Shown here: positions 10,601-18,193 of the stretch, in pieces
Layout of the letters: the number at the start of each line of letters is the position of its first letter
Numbering within the stretch: the stretch's first letter is position 1
Assembly: GCF_023169945.1 (NCBI RefSeq)
Contig: NZ_AP025591.1
Coordinates: 1-64,000, forward strand
Direction of reading: 5' to 3'
Source of the DNA: Anaeromyxobacter oryzae
GTDB taxonomy: Bacteria; Myxococcota; Myxococcia; Myxococcales; Anaeromyxobacteraceae
DNA: 64,000 nt
Program-made: the position numbers and the translations under genes
The notes under the pieces: generated by a model
Database searches by the model: none
The model's input: only the letters and a program-made list of their open reading frames with translations
Told to the model about the DNA's origin: nothing

Positions 10601-11014
10601 CGGGTCGCGTTCTCGGCCGACGGCGCCTTCGACGGCGCGCACGACGGCCGCGCGCGCTCGGGGCCCGTCATGGCGGCGCTGCTCGTCGCGGGCGTCACGC
10701 GCGCGCTCCGCCCGCTCCGCCTCCGGCGCCGTCACGCCGACCGGCGGGGCGTGCTACGGCCGCTCACGCGCGTCGCGGGCGGGCGGGCCGCGCGCTGGCT
10801 CGCGCTCGACGCCTCTGCGGGCGGGCTCGGCGTCGGCGGCCTCGGCGCGCCGCCCGCTCCGGACGCGATCCTGCCCGTGATCGCCGCGGCCGGCGTCACC
10901 TGGGCGCGCGTGGCACACGTGCGCCGCGTGCTCCCCGGCGTGTGGCGCGCAGGCCTGGCGTTCGTGCCGGCCCCGCCGGCTTCGGCCCGACCGCCGGCCT
11001 ATCTCGCGGCCTGA
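7613..11014 (+). CDS. Fused GH8 endoglucanase-cellulose synthase (BcsZ-BcsA) with two PilZ domains
   Basis: One 1,133-residue polypeptide carries what are normally separate gene products. Residues 1-20 form a lipoprotein-type signal (VLLSC). Residues about 35-390 are a GH8 cellulase with acid Glu67 (TSEGQGY), Asp122 (DADED) and base Asp254 (SGYDSVPIYW). Three membrane segments follow (about 398-470). Next comes a GT2 synthase domain with CDDS (about 525), DTD (about 573), TED (about 668), QRRRW (about 704-708) and the gating motif FKVTPKG (about 827), with further membrane helices. Two PilZ modules close the protein. The first keeps RxxxR (RVPIR, about 912) but has DLARGG instead of DxSxxG. 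The second has RGVLR (about 1044) and DASAGG (about 1066). It should make and trim a beta-1,4-glucan at the inner membrane under cyclic-di-GMP control. ATG at 7613 gives the signal peptide. An adjacent BcsB gene is missing. Confidence 0.92.
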   Translation: MRSLAWIPAALCSLAVLLSCGHGEQGPREAVARDRDALSALWSYYRYTHVSGGRVVALDEGGVTTSEGQGYGLLRAVWMGDRAAFDQIWRWTRENLQVREDRLLAWRWKDRVLDRNAATDADEDVALALVLASRRFGDPRYLEAARPLLADVWAHEVIRAGKRWIPTAGNWAPAERYPTIHVAYLAPYAYEVFAAVDAARPWKELVASSYDVLRFLFVEKGLALPPEKIWVDPRTGALLLEKPGGAGPDVSGYDSVPIYWRVALDARWFGRRGEAGLRARMLRFPADTFREQGRLRDRATTGGRPLSQLDGLPHLASVQALAQVVDPELAAAMRARRLDALFDGALAGEPTPYYLHNWLWFGRALELGATRRFDEPLAFLSTLDWGAFRDRFPWAAVGAALVLAALARRSALARASLLALAFGLSARYLAWRAAGTLNFVEPGGPVFSIALLAAEAYALTTVLLLAVQVGVRRQPRPAPPPLAPGEPHPHVDVLVPIYTEPLDILDKTLAACAALRYPRFTVHVCDDSLRPEVAALAAAHGARYREGPRQHAKAGNLNAALAALEGELVAVFDTDHVPTAAFLERTVPHFRDPALGLVQTPHHFYNPDVFQRALGAGARVPNEADLFNHAIQGGRDRWGGAFFVGSGAVFRRAALASVGGFQLLSITEDIHTSQKLHARGWRSRFVDEDLAVGLSAETLASYVVQRRRWMLGCLQIFFRDNPLLERGLPLRHRIGYLASLWYFFFPLARAVFFATPLLYLFLHLHPLFAELPVLLAYLVPHLVAGPLAASVLLPGWPRLLWGGLYEGAVAFPLARATLDLLLPRRLGFKVTPKGVRVDRRTFDLTSSRLTLAAAVVALAGIAKGAVELWAFGIEVEAYAFNLFWAAANVSAVLLALLVAWERPQRRDDERVRRRVPIRLRGAGAELAAETVDLARGGAGVALPEGAALPRRVEVVLDGPEPVVLCARVVYQERVGRLRRAGLAFEGATDADRRALVRVAFSADGAFDGAHDGRARSGPVMAALLVAGVTRALRPLRLRRRHADRRGVLRPLTRVAGGRAARWLALDASAGGLGVGGLGAPPAPDAILPVIAAAGVTWARVAHVRRVLPGVWRAGLAFVPAPPASARPPAYLAA

Positions 11015-11036
11015 GCCGAAGGACGAGGTGAACACG

Positions 11037-13124
11037 ATGCCGCCGTTCGCCCGGGCCGCGCTCCTCCTCGCGGCGCTCCTGACGCCCGCCGTCGGCCGCG
11101 GCGGCGTCGCCGAGGCGTTCTATCTCGCCCGCGGGCGCGCCAACATGGACATCCGCAACTACGCCGCGGCGGTCGAGGCGTACCGGAAGGCGCTCGCGAC
11201 CGACCCCGGCAGCCACGAGGCCTCGCGCGGGGTCGCGCTCGCGCTGCTCCGGAACGGAGACACCGATCTCGCCGTCGCGGAGCTGGACCGGCACCTCGCC
11301 CGCTGGCCCGACGACTGGGAGCTCGCGTTCGAGCAGGCGCGCATCCTGTCCTGGTCGCGCTATGCCTACCGCGCCAAGGATGCGGCCCGGTACCTCGCGC
11401 TCGGGCTCGCGCGGCACGACGATCCCGCGCGCCGCCGCGATCTCGCGCGCCTCCTCGGCAGGGATCGCGCCACGCTCGACGCCGCCCTCGCCGAGTACGA
11501 CCGGCTCCTCGCGGCCGCGCCCGAGGACCGCGCGCTGCGGGACGAGCGGCTCCGGCTCCTCCTCTGGGATCCCTCCCGCCGCCCCGAGGCCATCGGCGAG
11601 CTGCGCAGGAAGCGCGCCGAGGTGCCCGGCGACGAGCGGACGGCGCGCGACCTCGCCCGGCTCCTCGCGAGGGACGCGGGGACGGCCGGAGAGGCGGCCG
11701 AGCTCTACGGCGGGCTCGTCGCGCGGCACCCCGATGACGCGCAGCTCAGGGTGGGGCAGGCCCGGGCGCTGGCTCGCGCCGGCCGTCGGGCGGAGGCGCG
11801 CGCCGCGTACGACCGGGCGCTGGCGCTCCGGCCGGCGGCCGACGTCCGCCTCGAGCGCGCCGAGCTCCTCGCGGCGGATCCCGCCACGCGCGACGCGGCG
11901 CGCGCGGACTACGAGGCGGTGCTCCGGGCGGAGCCGCGGTCGCGGCGCGCCCGGCTCGGGCTCGCCCGGGTCCTCGGCGCGCGGCGCGAGACGAGCCCCG
12001 AGGCGATCCAGGTGTACGAGGCGGTCCTCCGCGACGCGCCCCAGGACCCGGAGGCGCACCGCGGCCTGGCCCGCGCGTACGCCTGGACCGGCGACGCGGA
12101 TCGCGCGCTGGCCCACGGCGAGCTCGCCGGCCGGTACGGGCCGCCACGGCCGGACGTCGACGCGCTGGCGCGGGACCTCCGCCGGGGGCGGGAGCCGGCG
12201 GCGGGCGGCGGGGTCCGGGTGCTCGCCCAGGCGGGCGGCGCCTTCGGGCTCTCGAGCGTCGCCCCCCTCGCGCGCGGCTCCGCCGAGCCGACGCCGTTCA
12301 CGGAGAGCGCCGTCGAGGCGGGTCTCGCGTCCGCCCGCGGGCCCGGCGGCGCGCGCGCCAGCGGCGCGCTCGTGCGCGGCCGGGCCGAGTGGCGGCCCGA
12401 CCCCGGGGTGTCGCTCGAGGCGGCGGCGGCCTGGGACGGCGCGCGAGCCGCGGCGCAGGGCTTCGCCGGCGCGCTCCGCCTCGAGCGGCGCGGGGACGGC
12501 GGCGCGCTCTCGGTGGCGGTCGTGCGGGCGGCGCGGCTGGACTCGTACCGGGCCTACGCGGGCGAGACGGTCGGCGGCCACGTCGCCGGCGCGGCGTCGG
12601 ACGAGGTCGTCGAGCTCTCCGGATCCCGCGCCGGCGAGGGGCTGCGGCTCGCCGCGACGGCGCGGGCCGGCGCGGTGACCGCGCCGGGCGTCGGCCCGGT
12701 GTTCCTCGCGGGCCTCTCGGCGCGCGCGGACCGGCCGGTGGCGGACGCCGGCGGGCTCACCGTCACCCTGGGCGCCCGCGCCGAGGCGACCCATCACGCC
12801 CGCGATCTCTCCGGGCTCGGCGAGACCGTCGACTCCGGAGCGCCCCGGCTCTTCTCGCCGCCGCTCCAGGCGACCCTCTCGCCCCGGCTCGGCCTCGCGC
12901 GCGACGACGGGCTCGCCGGCGGCTTCACGCTCGACGCCGGCCCGTCGCTGCAGGTCGTGACGGGCGCGCGCCGGTCCGTCCGGGCCGGTGGCGACCTCCG
13001 GCTCGCCTGGACGCGGCGGGTCGGCCAGCGCCTCCGGCTCGGCGCCGAGGGCCAGGCGGAGCGGCTCGCGGCCGTGTACACCCGGTACGCGGGGGCGCTC
13101 TCGCTGGAGGTCCTGTTCCCGTGA
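11037..13124 (+). CDS. TPR-rich outer-membrane export protein, BcsC-like
   Basis: A 695-residue protein with a signal peptide (residues 1-22). A tetratricopeptide-like array runs to about residue 370 (for example NYAAAVEAYRKALATDPGS). A Gly/Ala/Arg-rich C-terminal part of alternating beta strands ends in ALSLEVLFP, the pattern of an outer-membrane barrel with a terminal aromatic. The architecture matches BcsC/AlgK-AlgE-type exporters that carry a polysaccharide across the periplasm and outer membrane, though it is shorter than classical BcsC (over 1,100 residues). AGGACGAGG lies before the ATG at 11037; an upstream GTG at 11028 would touch it. It starts 22 bases after the fusion gene and overlaps the next gene by four bases, so the three form an operon. 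Confidence 0.75.
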   Translation: MPPFARAALLLAALLTPAVGRGGVAEAFYLARGRANMDIRNYAAAVEAYRKALATDPGSHEASRGVALALLRNGDTDLAVAELDRHLARWPDDWELAFEQARILSWSRYAYRAKDAARYLALGLARHDDPARRRDLARLLGRDRATLDAALAEYDRLLAAAPEDRALRDERLRLLLWDPSRRPEAIGELRRKRAEVPGDERTARDLARLLARDAGTAGEAAELYGGLVARHPDDAQLRVGQARALARAGRRAEARAAYDRALALRPAADVRLERAELLAADPATRDAARADYEAVLRAEPRSRRARLGLARVLGARRETSPEAIQVYEAVLRDAPQDPEAHRGLARAYAWTGDADRALAHGELAGRYGPPRPDVDALARDLRRGREPAAGGGVRVLAQAGGAFGLSSVAPLARGSAEPTPFTESAVEAGLASARGPGGARASGALVRGRAEWRPDPGVSLEAAAAWDGARAAAQGFAGALRLERRGDGGALSVAVVRAARLDSYRAYAGETVGGHVAGAASDEVVELSGSRAGEGLRLAATARAGAVTAPGVGPVFLAGLSARADRPVADAGGLTVTLGARAEATHHARDLSGLGETVDSGAPRLFSPPLQATLSPRLGLARDDGLAGGFTLDAGPSLQVVTGARRSVRAGGDLRLAWTRRVGQRLRLGAEGQAERLAAVYTRYAGALSLEVLFP

Positions 13125-14488
13125 GCTCCGCCGGCCCGATCGGCCAGCCTCCCGCGCGCACGGTTGCGGACGTCCTCCGCGCGGCGCCGCCGCCGGTCGA
13201 CGCGCTCGCCCTGGCGCGGGACGTCGTCGCGGCGGTCGCGGCCCTGCACGGGCGCGGCGGCGTCCACGGCGGGCTCGCGCCGGGGAGGATCGTGCTCGGC
13301 GCCGGCGGCGTCCTCCTCGCGGCGCCCGCCGGGCGGGATGTCCTCGGCGACGACGCCGGCGACATCCCGTTCACCGCGCCGGAGGTCCTGCGCGGCCGGC
13401 GCGCGGGACGGGGCGCGGACGTGTTCGCCGCGGGAGCGCTCGTCCGGGCGCTGCTCGCCGGCGCCCCGCGGCCGGTCGCGGATCCGCTTGAGGCGATCCG
13501 GCGGGCATTGCACCCGGCGCGCGGCGGCGCAGGCGAAGGGCTCCCGGTGGGGATCGCCGGCGCGGTCCGGGCGGCCCTCGAGCCGAGGCGGTGGAGGCGG
13601 GCGCGGAGCGTACGAAGGCTGCTCCGCGCGCTCGAGGAGGAGGTCGCGAACGCGACTGTGAGTGCGATTCCGAGCGCTCCGGAGCCGGCCCCCCTCACCC
13701 CGCCCCTCTCCCCCCGCGCCCACGCGGATCCATGGTTCATGCGCGCGCGGGGGGAGAGGGAGGAGATCTCAGCGACCTCGACCTCGACCTCGACGCCGAC
13801 CCCGACCCCAACCGCGACCCGCCCCGCCCGATGGCGGTCGCCGAGAGCTACCCATCCCGCTCGCTCCCTGCTCGCGGCCCCCTCCCATCCCCATCCTCTC
13901 TGGTCATCATCGCCCGCCGCACCACGGCCGCCACGCGAGAACACGAAGCCTGCCCCGCGCTGCCTCCGTGCCCCCCTCCCCGCGAAGCGCGCCGTCGCGG
14001 TCGCCACCGCCCTCGCCGCCGTCGTCGCGACCCTCGCCCTCGCCCTCGGCGGCGGCGGCGACGCCGCGCTCGCGGGCGACGTCGCCGACCGGCTCGCGCG
14101 GCACGATCTCGCCGGCGCCCACGCGCTCCTCGATGGCGCCGAGCGCGCCGGGCACCGCGGACCGCTCGTCGAGAAGCTCCGCGGCGATGTCGCGATCGCG
14201 CGCGGCGCGGCCGGCGAGGGGCTCCGGCGGTACCGCGTGGCGCTCGCCGCCGATCCGGCGCTCCGGAGCGACGCCAAGCTCCGCGAGAACGCCCGGAAGC
14301 TGCTCGCGCGCGCCGATCGGTGCGACACGAAGCGGGCCGCGGCGGAGCTCCTCGGCCAGCTGCGTGATCCCGCCGCGCTCCCGGCGCTCCGCGAGGCGAA
14401 GCGATCGAGCGGGCTTCTCGGGTTCCTCTGCACCGGCGACGCGCTCGACCGCGCCATCGTGGCGATCCGCTCCACTCCGGCCGGGTGA
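13121..14488 (+). CDS. Membrane-anchored pseudokinase-like protein coupled to the export gene
   Basis: The GTG at 13121 overlaps the previous stop (GTGA), so translation is coupled. The 455-residue product begins with a protein-kinase C-lobe remnant: ALHGRGGVHGGLAPGRIVL stands where a catalytic loop HRDLKPxN should be, and FTAPEVL with GADVFAAGALVRALLAG matches the APE motif and helix F. There is no glycine-rich loop, ATP-binding Lys, catalytic Asp or DFG, so kinase activity is very unlikely. An odd low-complexity linker (about residues 190-290) contains a palindrome, a hexanucleotide repeat and unusual codons. A membrane helix (AVAVATALAAVVATLALAL) follows, then a soluble repeat-like domain ending in a Cys-containing HEAT-like stretch. 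It is probably a scaffold or regulator of the polysaccharide machine; this is inference. Confidence 0.7.
   Translation: MSSAGPIGQPPARTVADVLRAAPPPVDALALARDVVAAVAALHGRGGVHGGLAPGRIVLGAGGVLLAAPAGRDVLGDDAGDIPFTAPEVLRGRRAGRGADVFAAGALVRALLAGAPRPVADPLEAIRRALHPARGGAGEGLPVGIAGAVRAALEPRRWRRARSVRRLLRALEEEVANATVSAIPSAPEPAPLTPPLSPRAHADPWFMRARGEREEISATSTSTSTPTPTPTATRPARWRSPRATHPARSLLAAPSHPHPLWSSSPAAPRPPRENTKPAPRCLRAPLPAKRAVAVATALAAVVATLALALGGGGDAALAGDVADRLARHDLAGAHALLDGAERAGHRGPLVEKLRGDVAIARGAAGEGLRRYRVALAADPALRSDAKLRENARKLLARADRCDTKRAAAELLGQLRDPAALPALREAKRSSGLLGFLCTGDALDRAIVAIRSTPAG
13705..13759. repeat. Perfect 15-bp inverted repeat inside the pseudokinase gene
   Basis: Arms CCTCTCCCCCCGCGC (13705-13719) and its exact complement (13745-13759) enclose a 25-base loop. 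C-rich/G-rich palindromes beginning CCCCTCACCCCGCCCC are typical of dispersed intergenic elements in high-GC Proteobacteria and Myxococcota, but this one is inside an open frame and is translated in the linker. It looks like an in-frame insertion. Confidence 0.65.
13772..13819 (+). repeat. Hexanucleotide tandem repeat encoding Ser-Thr/Pro-Thr
   Basis: Degenerate tandem units of CGACCT / CGACCC follow the palindrome directly and encode an alternating Ser-Thr then Pro-Thr stretch. Because the unit is six bases, copy-number changes would keep the reading frame. Confidence 0.6.
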
Positions 14489-14597
14489 CGCCGCCGCGCG
14501 GCGTGGCGCCGCGCTCGACAGCGCAGTGAATGCGGCGCAAGCTCGGACGTCCCGTTCGTGCGCCCCGGCGAAGGCCGACGTGCGCCCCCGAGGCCCC

Positions 14598-15233
14598 ATG
14601 ACCCGCACCGCGATCGCCCTCGCCCTGCTCCTCGCCCCGCTCGCCGCCCACGCCGATCCGTCGCTCCGGTGCGGCAACCGGCTCGTGTCGGTCGGCGACA
14701 CGAAGCTCGACCTCCTCGGCCGCTGCGGCCGGCCGACGCTCTCCGACGCGCGCGACGTGGAGCGGACCCGGTTCGCCACGGAGAACGCGCGGCACGCGCC
14801 GGGCACCTCCGTCGCCGCCGTCGAGATGGTGACGATCGAGGAGTGGTCGTACGACCCCGGGAAGAGCGGGTTCGTCCACGTCGTGACGCTCGAGGGCGGC
14901 CGCGTGAGGGCGATCACGCGCCTCGGCTACGGCCGGCTCCCTCCGCCGGACCCGCCGGCTCCGGTGCCGGTCGCCCTCTGCGAGCCCTCCGCGATCGGGA
15001 TCGACGATCACGCGCTCGACGTCGTGGGGAAGTGCGGCGAGCCCGCGACGGTCGACCGTCGCCGCGAGCGGCGCACCGCGGCCGTCCACACGCGCCACGT
15101 CGTGGAGGGGGAGACGGTCACCGTCGAGGTGGAGCTCTGGGCGTACAACTTCGGCCCGAACCGCCTCACGCAGCTCGTCACGATCGAGGACGGCTGGGTC
15201 GTCGCCGTCGAGCACGGCGGGTACGGGTACTAG
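14598..15233 (+). CDS. Secreted DUF2845 protein with duplicated domain
   Basis: A 211-residue protein with a signal peptide ending at AHA (residue about 18). It carries two copies of a small domain. The first reads CGNRLVSVGDTKLDLLGRCGRP and the second CEPSAIGIDDHALDVVGKCGEP, each followed by a WSYDPG or WAYNFGPN segment and a LVTIE/VVTLE strand. This is the DUF2845 pattern; paired cysteines suggest periplasmic disulfides. Function is unknown. The preceding 109 bases contain no gene. It converges on aceK with nine bases between the stops. Confidence 0.8.
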   Translation: MTRTAIALALLLAPLAAHADPSLRCGNRLVSVGDTKLDLLGRCGRPTLSDARDVERTRFATENARHAPGTSVAAVEMVTIEEWSYDPGKSGFVHVVTLEGGRVRAITRLGYGRLPPPDPPAPVPVALCEPSAIGIDDHALDVVGKCGEPATVDRRRERRTAAVHTRHVVEGETVTVEVELWAYNFGPNRLTQLVTIEDGWVVAVEHGGYGY

Positions 15234-15242
15234 GTCCCGCGC

Positions 15243-16982
15243 TCAGCCGCGCGCGTACCGCAGCCGCTGCTCGTCGCGGTACGGGAAGATGTCGACGATC
15301 TCTCCGGCGCGGACCCGCTCCTGGATGTCGCGCCACCAGCGGCCGGTGAGCAGCTCGCCGTGGGCCTGCAGGAACACCTCGCGGAGCCGTCCCGGCAGCC
15401 CCAGGAACGGCAGGAACTCCTCCGGGAAGATGTCGTCCGGGCCGATGTAGAACGTCGGCTCGCCGCCGTCGTAGTCTTCGTCGCCGCCCGGCCCGCCGCC
15501 TCCGCGCGGGATGTCGCGGAAGTTGCAGTCGGTGACGCGGGTGAGCTCGTCGTAGTCGTAGAAGATGACGCGACCGTGGCGCGTCACGCCGAAGTTCTTG
15601 AGGAGCATGTCCCCCGGAAAGGTGTTCGTCGCCGCGAGGTCCCGCAGCGCCTGGCCGAAGTCCCGCACCGCGAGGCGCGCCGTCCACTCGTCCGCCTCGC
15701 GGATGAAGAGGTTCAGCGGCGTCACGCGCCGCTCGGCGTAGAGGTGCCGGATCGCGACCTCGTCCCCGACGACGCGCACGCTCTCGGCGCAGTGCTCCGA
15801 GAGCTCCGCGAGCAGCTCGCGCGAGAACCGCTCCACCGGGAAGGCGAGGTGCTCGTACGCCTGCGCGTCGACGAGGCGGCCGGCGCGATCGTGGCGGAAG
15901 ACGTGCCGGTACTTGTCCATCACCTCGCGGCGCGTGGTCTGCTTCGGCGGCGCGAAGTGATCCTTGATGACCTTGAACACGACGTCGAGGCCGGGGAGCG
16001 TGAAGACGCTCATCACGAGCCCCTTGTCGCCGCGCGCCGGGACGAAGGCCTCGCGCGTCGTCTCCAGGTGGCGCACCACCTCCTGGTAGAGCTCCGCCTT
16101 CCCGTGCCGGTTGAAGCCGAGCGCGGTGTAGAGCTCCGAGTGCCGCTTGAGCGGCAGGATGGACGAGAGGAACGCCACCATCGCCCGGGGCCGCTCCACC
16201 TCCACGTGGAAGTAGGACCGGGTGAAGCTGAAGACGATGGAGACGTCCTCCTCCGTGAAGAGGATCGCGTCGAGCGAGACGCCGTCCACCCCGTTCACGA
16301 GCGCGAGCACGAGGGGCGTCCGGTAGCGGCCGCGCCGGATCCGTCCCACGAGGTAGGCGCCCTTGCCGCGGAAGAACACGGGCGACGCCATCTCGACCGC
16401 CTCGATGGGCTGGCCGTCGTCCAGCTCCCGGAGGTGGGCGTCGAGCTCGGTGGCGGCGAGGCGCGCGTCGCGCGCGAGATCCTCGAACGGAACGTCGAAC
16501 GCGTAGGCCTCGAGGACGCTCCGGAGCAGCGCCTCGGTCGTGATCTCCCGGGCGAACGTGCGGTGCTGCGGCACCAGCTCGCGCGGCGGGGGCGCCCCGG
16601 CGGCGAGGAACTCGATGGTGGGATCGACGCCGACCGTGGCGAACACGCGGCGGCCCACCGAGTTGAAGAAGGAGCCGGCGATCTCGAAGTCGGGGCGCGC
16701 CTCGACCAGCACCTCGTAGTCCTCCTTCATCCGCCGCCACGCGGCGCGCTCGTGCGCGGCGCCGCCCAGCTCGGCGCGGACGACGCCGACGGTCTCGTGG
16801 ACGATCGCCTCGCGGAGGTCGAGCCGCTCGCGCGCGTCGCGCTGCGCGCCGCTCCAGTCGCGCGCCTCGAAGCGGGACCGGGCGCGCCGCGTGATGCTCA
16901 CGCGCTCGCGCATGAACCGCTCGAAGCCGGTCCGGATCGCCTCGGCCCCCGCCTGCGCGAGGGCGGTCCGCTCGTCGACCAT
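15243..16982 (-). CDS. aceK: Isocitrate dehydrogenase kinase/phosphatase
   Basis: This bifunctional enzyme phosphorylates and dephosphorylates isocitrate dehydrogenase to steer carbon between the TCA cycle and the glyoxylate shunt. The 579-residue length equals E. coli AceK (578). Recognisable parts are the ATP-loop region ARGDKG, the VFKVIKDHFAPPK strand, LLKNFGVTRHGRVIFYDYDE with catalytic and metal residues, the DCNFRDIPRG segment and the C-terminal DIFPYRDEQRLRY. The ATG at 16982 gives the correct N-terminus, although no clear ribosome binding site precedes it and the frame stays open far upstream. aceA and aceB are not next to it, unlike in enterobacteria. Confidence 0.95.
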   Translation of the reverse strand: MVDERTALAQAGAEAIRTGFERFMRERVSITRRARSRFEARDWSGAQRDARERLDLREAIVHETVGVVRAELGGAAHERAAWRRMKEDYEVLVEARPDFEIAGSFFNSVGRRVFATVGVDPTIEFLAAGAPPPRELVPQHRTFAREITTEALLRSVLEAYAFDVPFEDLARDARLAATELDAHLRELDDGQPIEAVEMASPVFFRGKGAYLVGRIRRGRYRTPLVLALVNGVDGVSLDAILFTEEDVSIVFSFTRSYFHVEVERPRAMVAFLSSILPLKRHSELYTALGFNRHGKAELYQEVVRHLETTREAFVPARGDKGLVMSVFTLPGLDVVFKVIKDHFAPPKQTTRREVMDKYRHVFRHDRAGRLVDAQAYEHLAFPVERFSRELLAELSEHCAESVRVVGDEVAIRHLYAERRVTPLNLFIREADEWTARLAVRDFGQALRDLAATNTFPGDMLLKNFGVTRHGRVIFYDYDELTRVTDCNFRDIPRGGGGPGGDEDYDGGEPTFYIGPDDIFPEEFLPFLGLPGRLREVFLQAHGELLTGRWWRDIQERVRAGEIVDIFPYRDEQRLRYARG

Positions 16983-17053
16983 GCGAGCGGATGTAACGCC
17001 CCCCGCGAGCCGCCGCCGCCCTCGGCGGGGCGACGCCGGGACTCGCCACCACC

Positions 17054-18193
17054 CTAGAGCGGGAGCCGGCCCGCGGGACCGTACCCGGTCAGCTCGACGT
17101 ACCCCTCCCCCGCGTCCGCGCCCCCGGCCGCGAGCGTCACCGGCCCCTCCCAGTACGCGAGCCCGTCGACGAGCCGCGAGACGTTCTCCGCGCCTTTCAC
17201 GATGGGCGTCACCGTCAGGTCGACCCCGGCGCCGGGCACGCGGACCCGCCAGCCGGAGGGGTACGCCGCGCCGGTCTCCGGGCTCCGCCACGTCCCCGTC
17301 GCCTCGACGGACCACGCGTCCGCCGCGAGCACGGTCACCGCGCCGTCCTTCCCGACGAGCGTGCCGTTCCGCCAGTCCGCCGCGCCGTCCGGGCGCCGGA
17401 GCACGTACAGCATCAGGTCGCGGCCATCGGCGAGCCGCAGGCTCCACCAGTCCCAGCCCCTCTGCCCGGGCGCGAGCTGGGACGACCCGAGCTCCCTGTC
17501 CATCCAGCTCGCCCCGGAGACGGGGAACGTCTCGCCGCTCGCGGTGAGCCGGCCGGAGGTCGAGAGCCGGGTGAGCGAGTAGTACAGGCTCGCGTAGCCG
17601 GGGAGCGCCGACTTGCGGCTGTAGCCGTTCGGGCCCTGCAGCGCGACGGGCTTCTCCGGGCGGAGCGAGAGCTCGAGCGCGACGCCCCGGGCGTCGTCCC
17701 GCATCGCGACCGCGAAGCCGCCGGCGCCGTCGAGCGCCACCGTCCAGCGCCCGGGCGTGCCGGGCGGCGCGCGGGCGAACGCGACCACCGGGTCGTCCGC
17801 GGCGCCGAAGCCGCCGAGCGGCGGCGCCGCGCGCCAGACCACCTCCGAGAAGACGTGCGCGCCGGTCGAGAGATCGGTGATGGCGGCGTGGCCCATCACC
17901 GCCGTGCCGGTCGCCCACGCGGAGTCGAGCGCCGGCGGATCGGGGACCAGGCCGACGCGAAACAGCGTGAGCTGGTACCCGAAGCGGCGGCCCGGCGCGC
18001 CGGTCGCGCTCACGATGCCGGTGAAGTACCACCACTCGTTCCGCGTCGCGGAGTGGGCGTGGTGGTCGCGCGGGAAGGACCACCGGTGGGCAGGATCGGC
18101 GGGGGACCAGCCGCCGGAGGGGGCTGGCGCGGAGGCGAGCGCGACCGGGAGCGCGACCGCGAGCGCGAGCGCGACGGCGAGCCTAGAGCGCAT
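17054..18193 (-). CDS. AttH-like secreted lipocalin-fold protein (CrtC/AttH family)
   Basis: A 379-residue protein with an N-terminal signal peptide (residues 1-20) and the CrtC N-terminal lipocalin pattern: FPRDHHAHSATRNEWWYFTG near residue 40, then GYQLTLFRV, SWMDRELGSSQL and GWDWWSLRLADG. Related proteins include carotenoid 1,2-hydratase and AttH of the AttEFGH transporter. The context decides for AttH: its start overlaps the end of an FtsX-type permease gene by eleven bases. It is probably the extracytoplasmic partner of that transporter and handles a lipid or hydrophobic substrate. No carotenoid genes are visible. Confidence 0.8.
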   Translation of the reverse strand: MRSRLAVALALAVALPVALASAPAPSGGWSPADPAHRWSFPRDHHAHSATRNEWWYFTGIVSATGAPGRRFGYQLTLFRVGLVPDPPALDSAWATGTAVMGHAAITDLSTGAHVFSEVVWRAAPPLGGFGAADDPVVAFARAPPGTPGRWTVALDGAGGFAVAMRDDARGVALELSLRPEKPVALQGPNGYSRKSALPGYASLYYSLTRLSTSGRLTASGETFPVSGASWMDRELGSSQLAPGQRGWDWWSLRLADGRDLMLYVLRRPDGAADWRNGTLVGKDGAVTVLAADAWSVEATGTWRSPETGAAYPSGWRVRVPGAGVDLTVTPIVKGAENVSRLVDGLAYWEGPVTLAAGGADAGEGYVELTGYGPAGRLPL

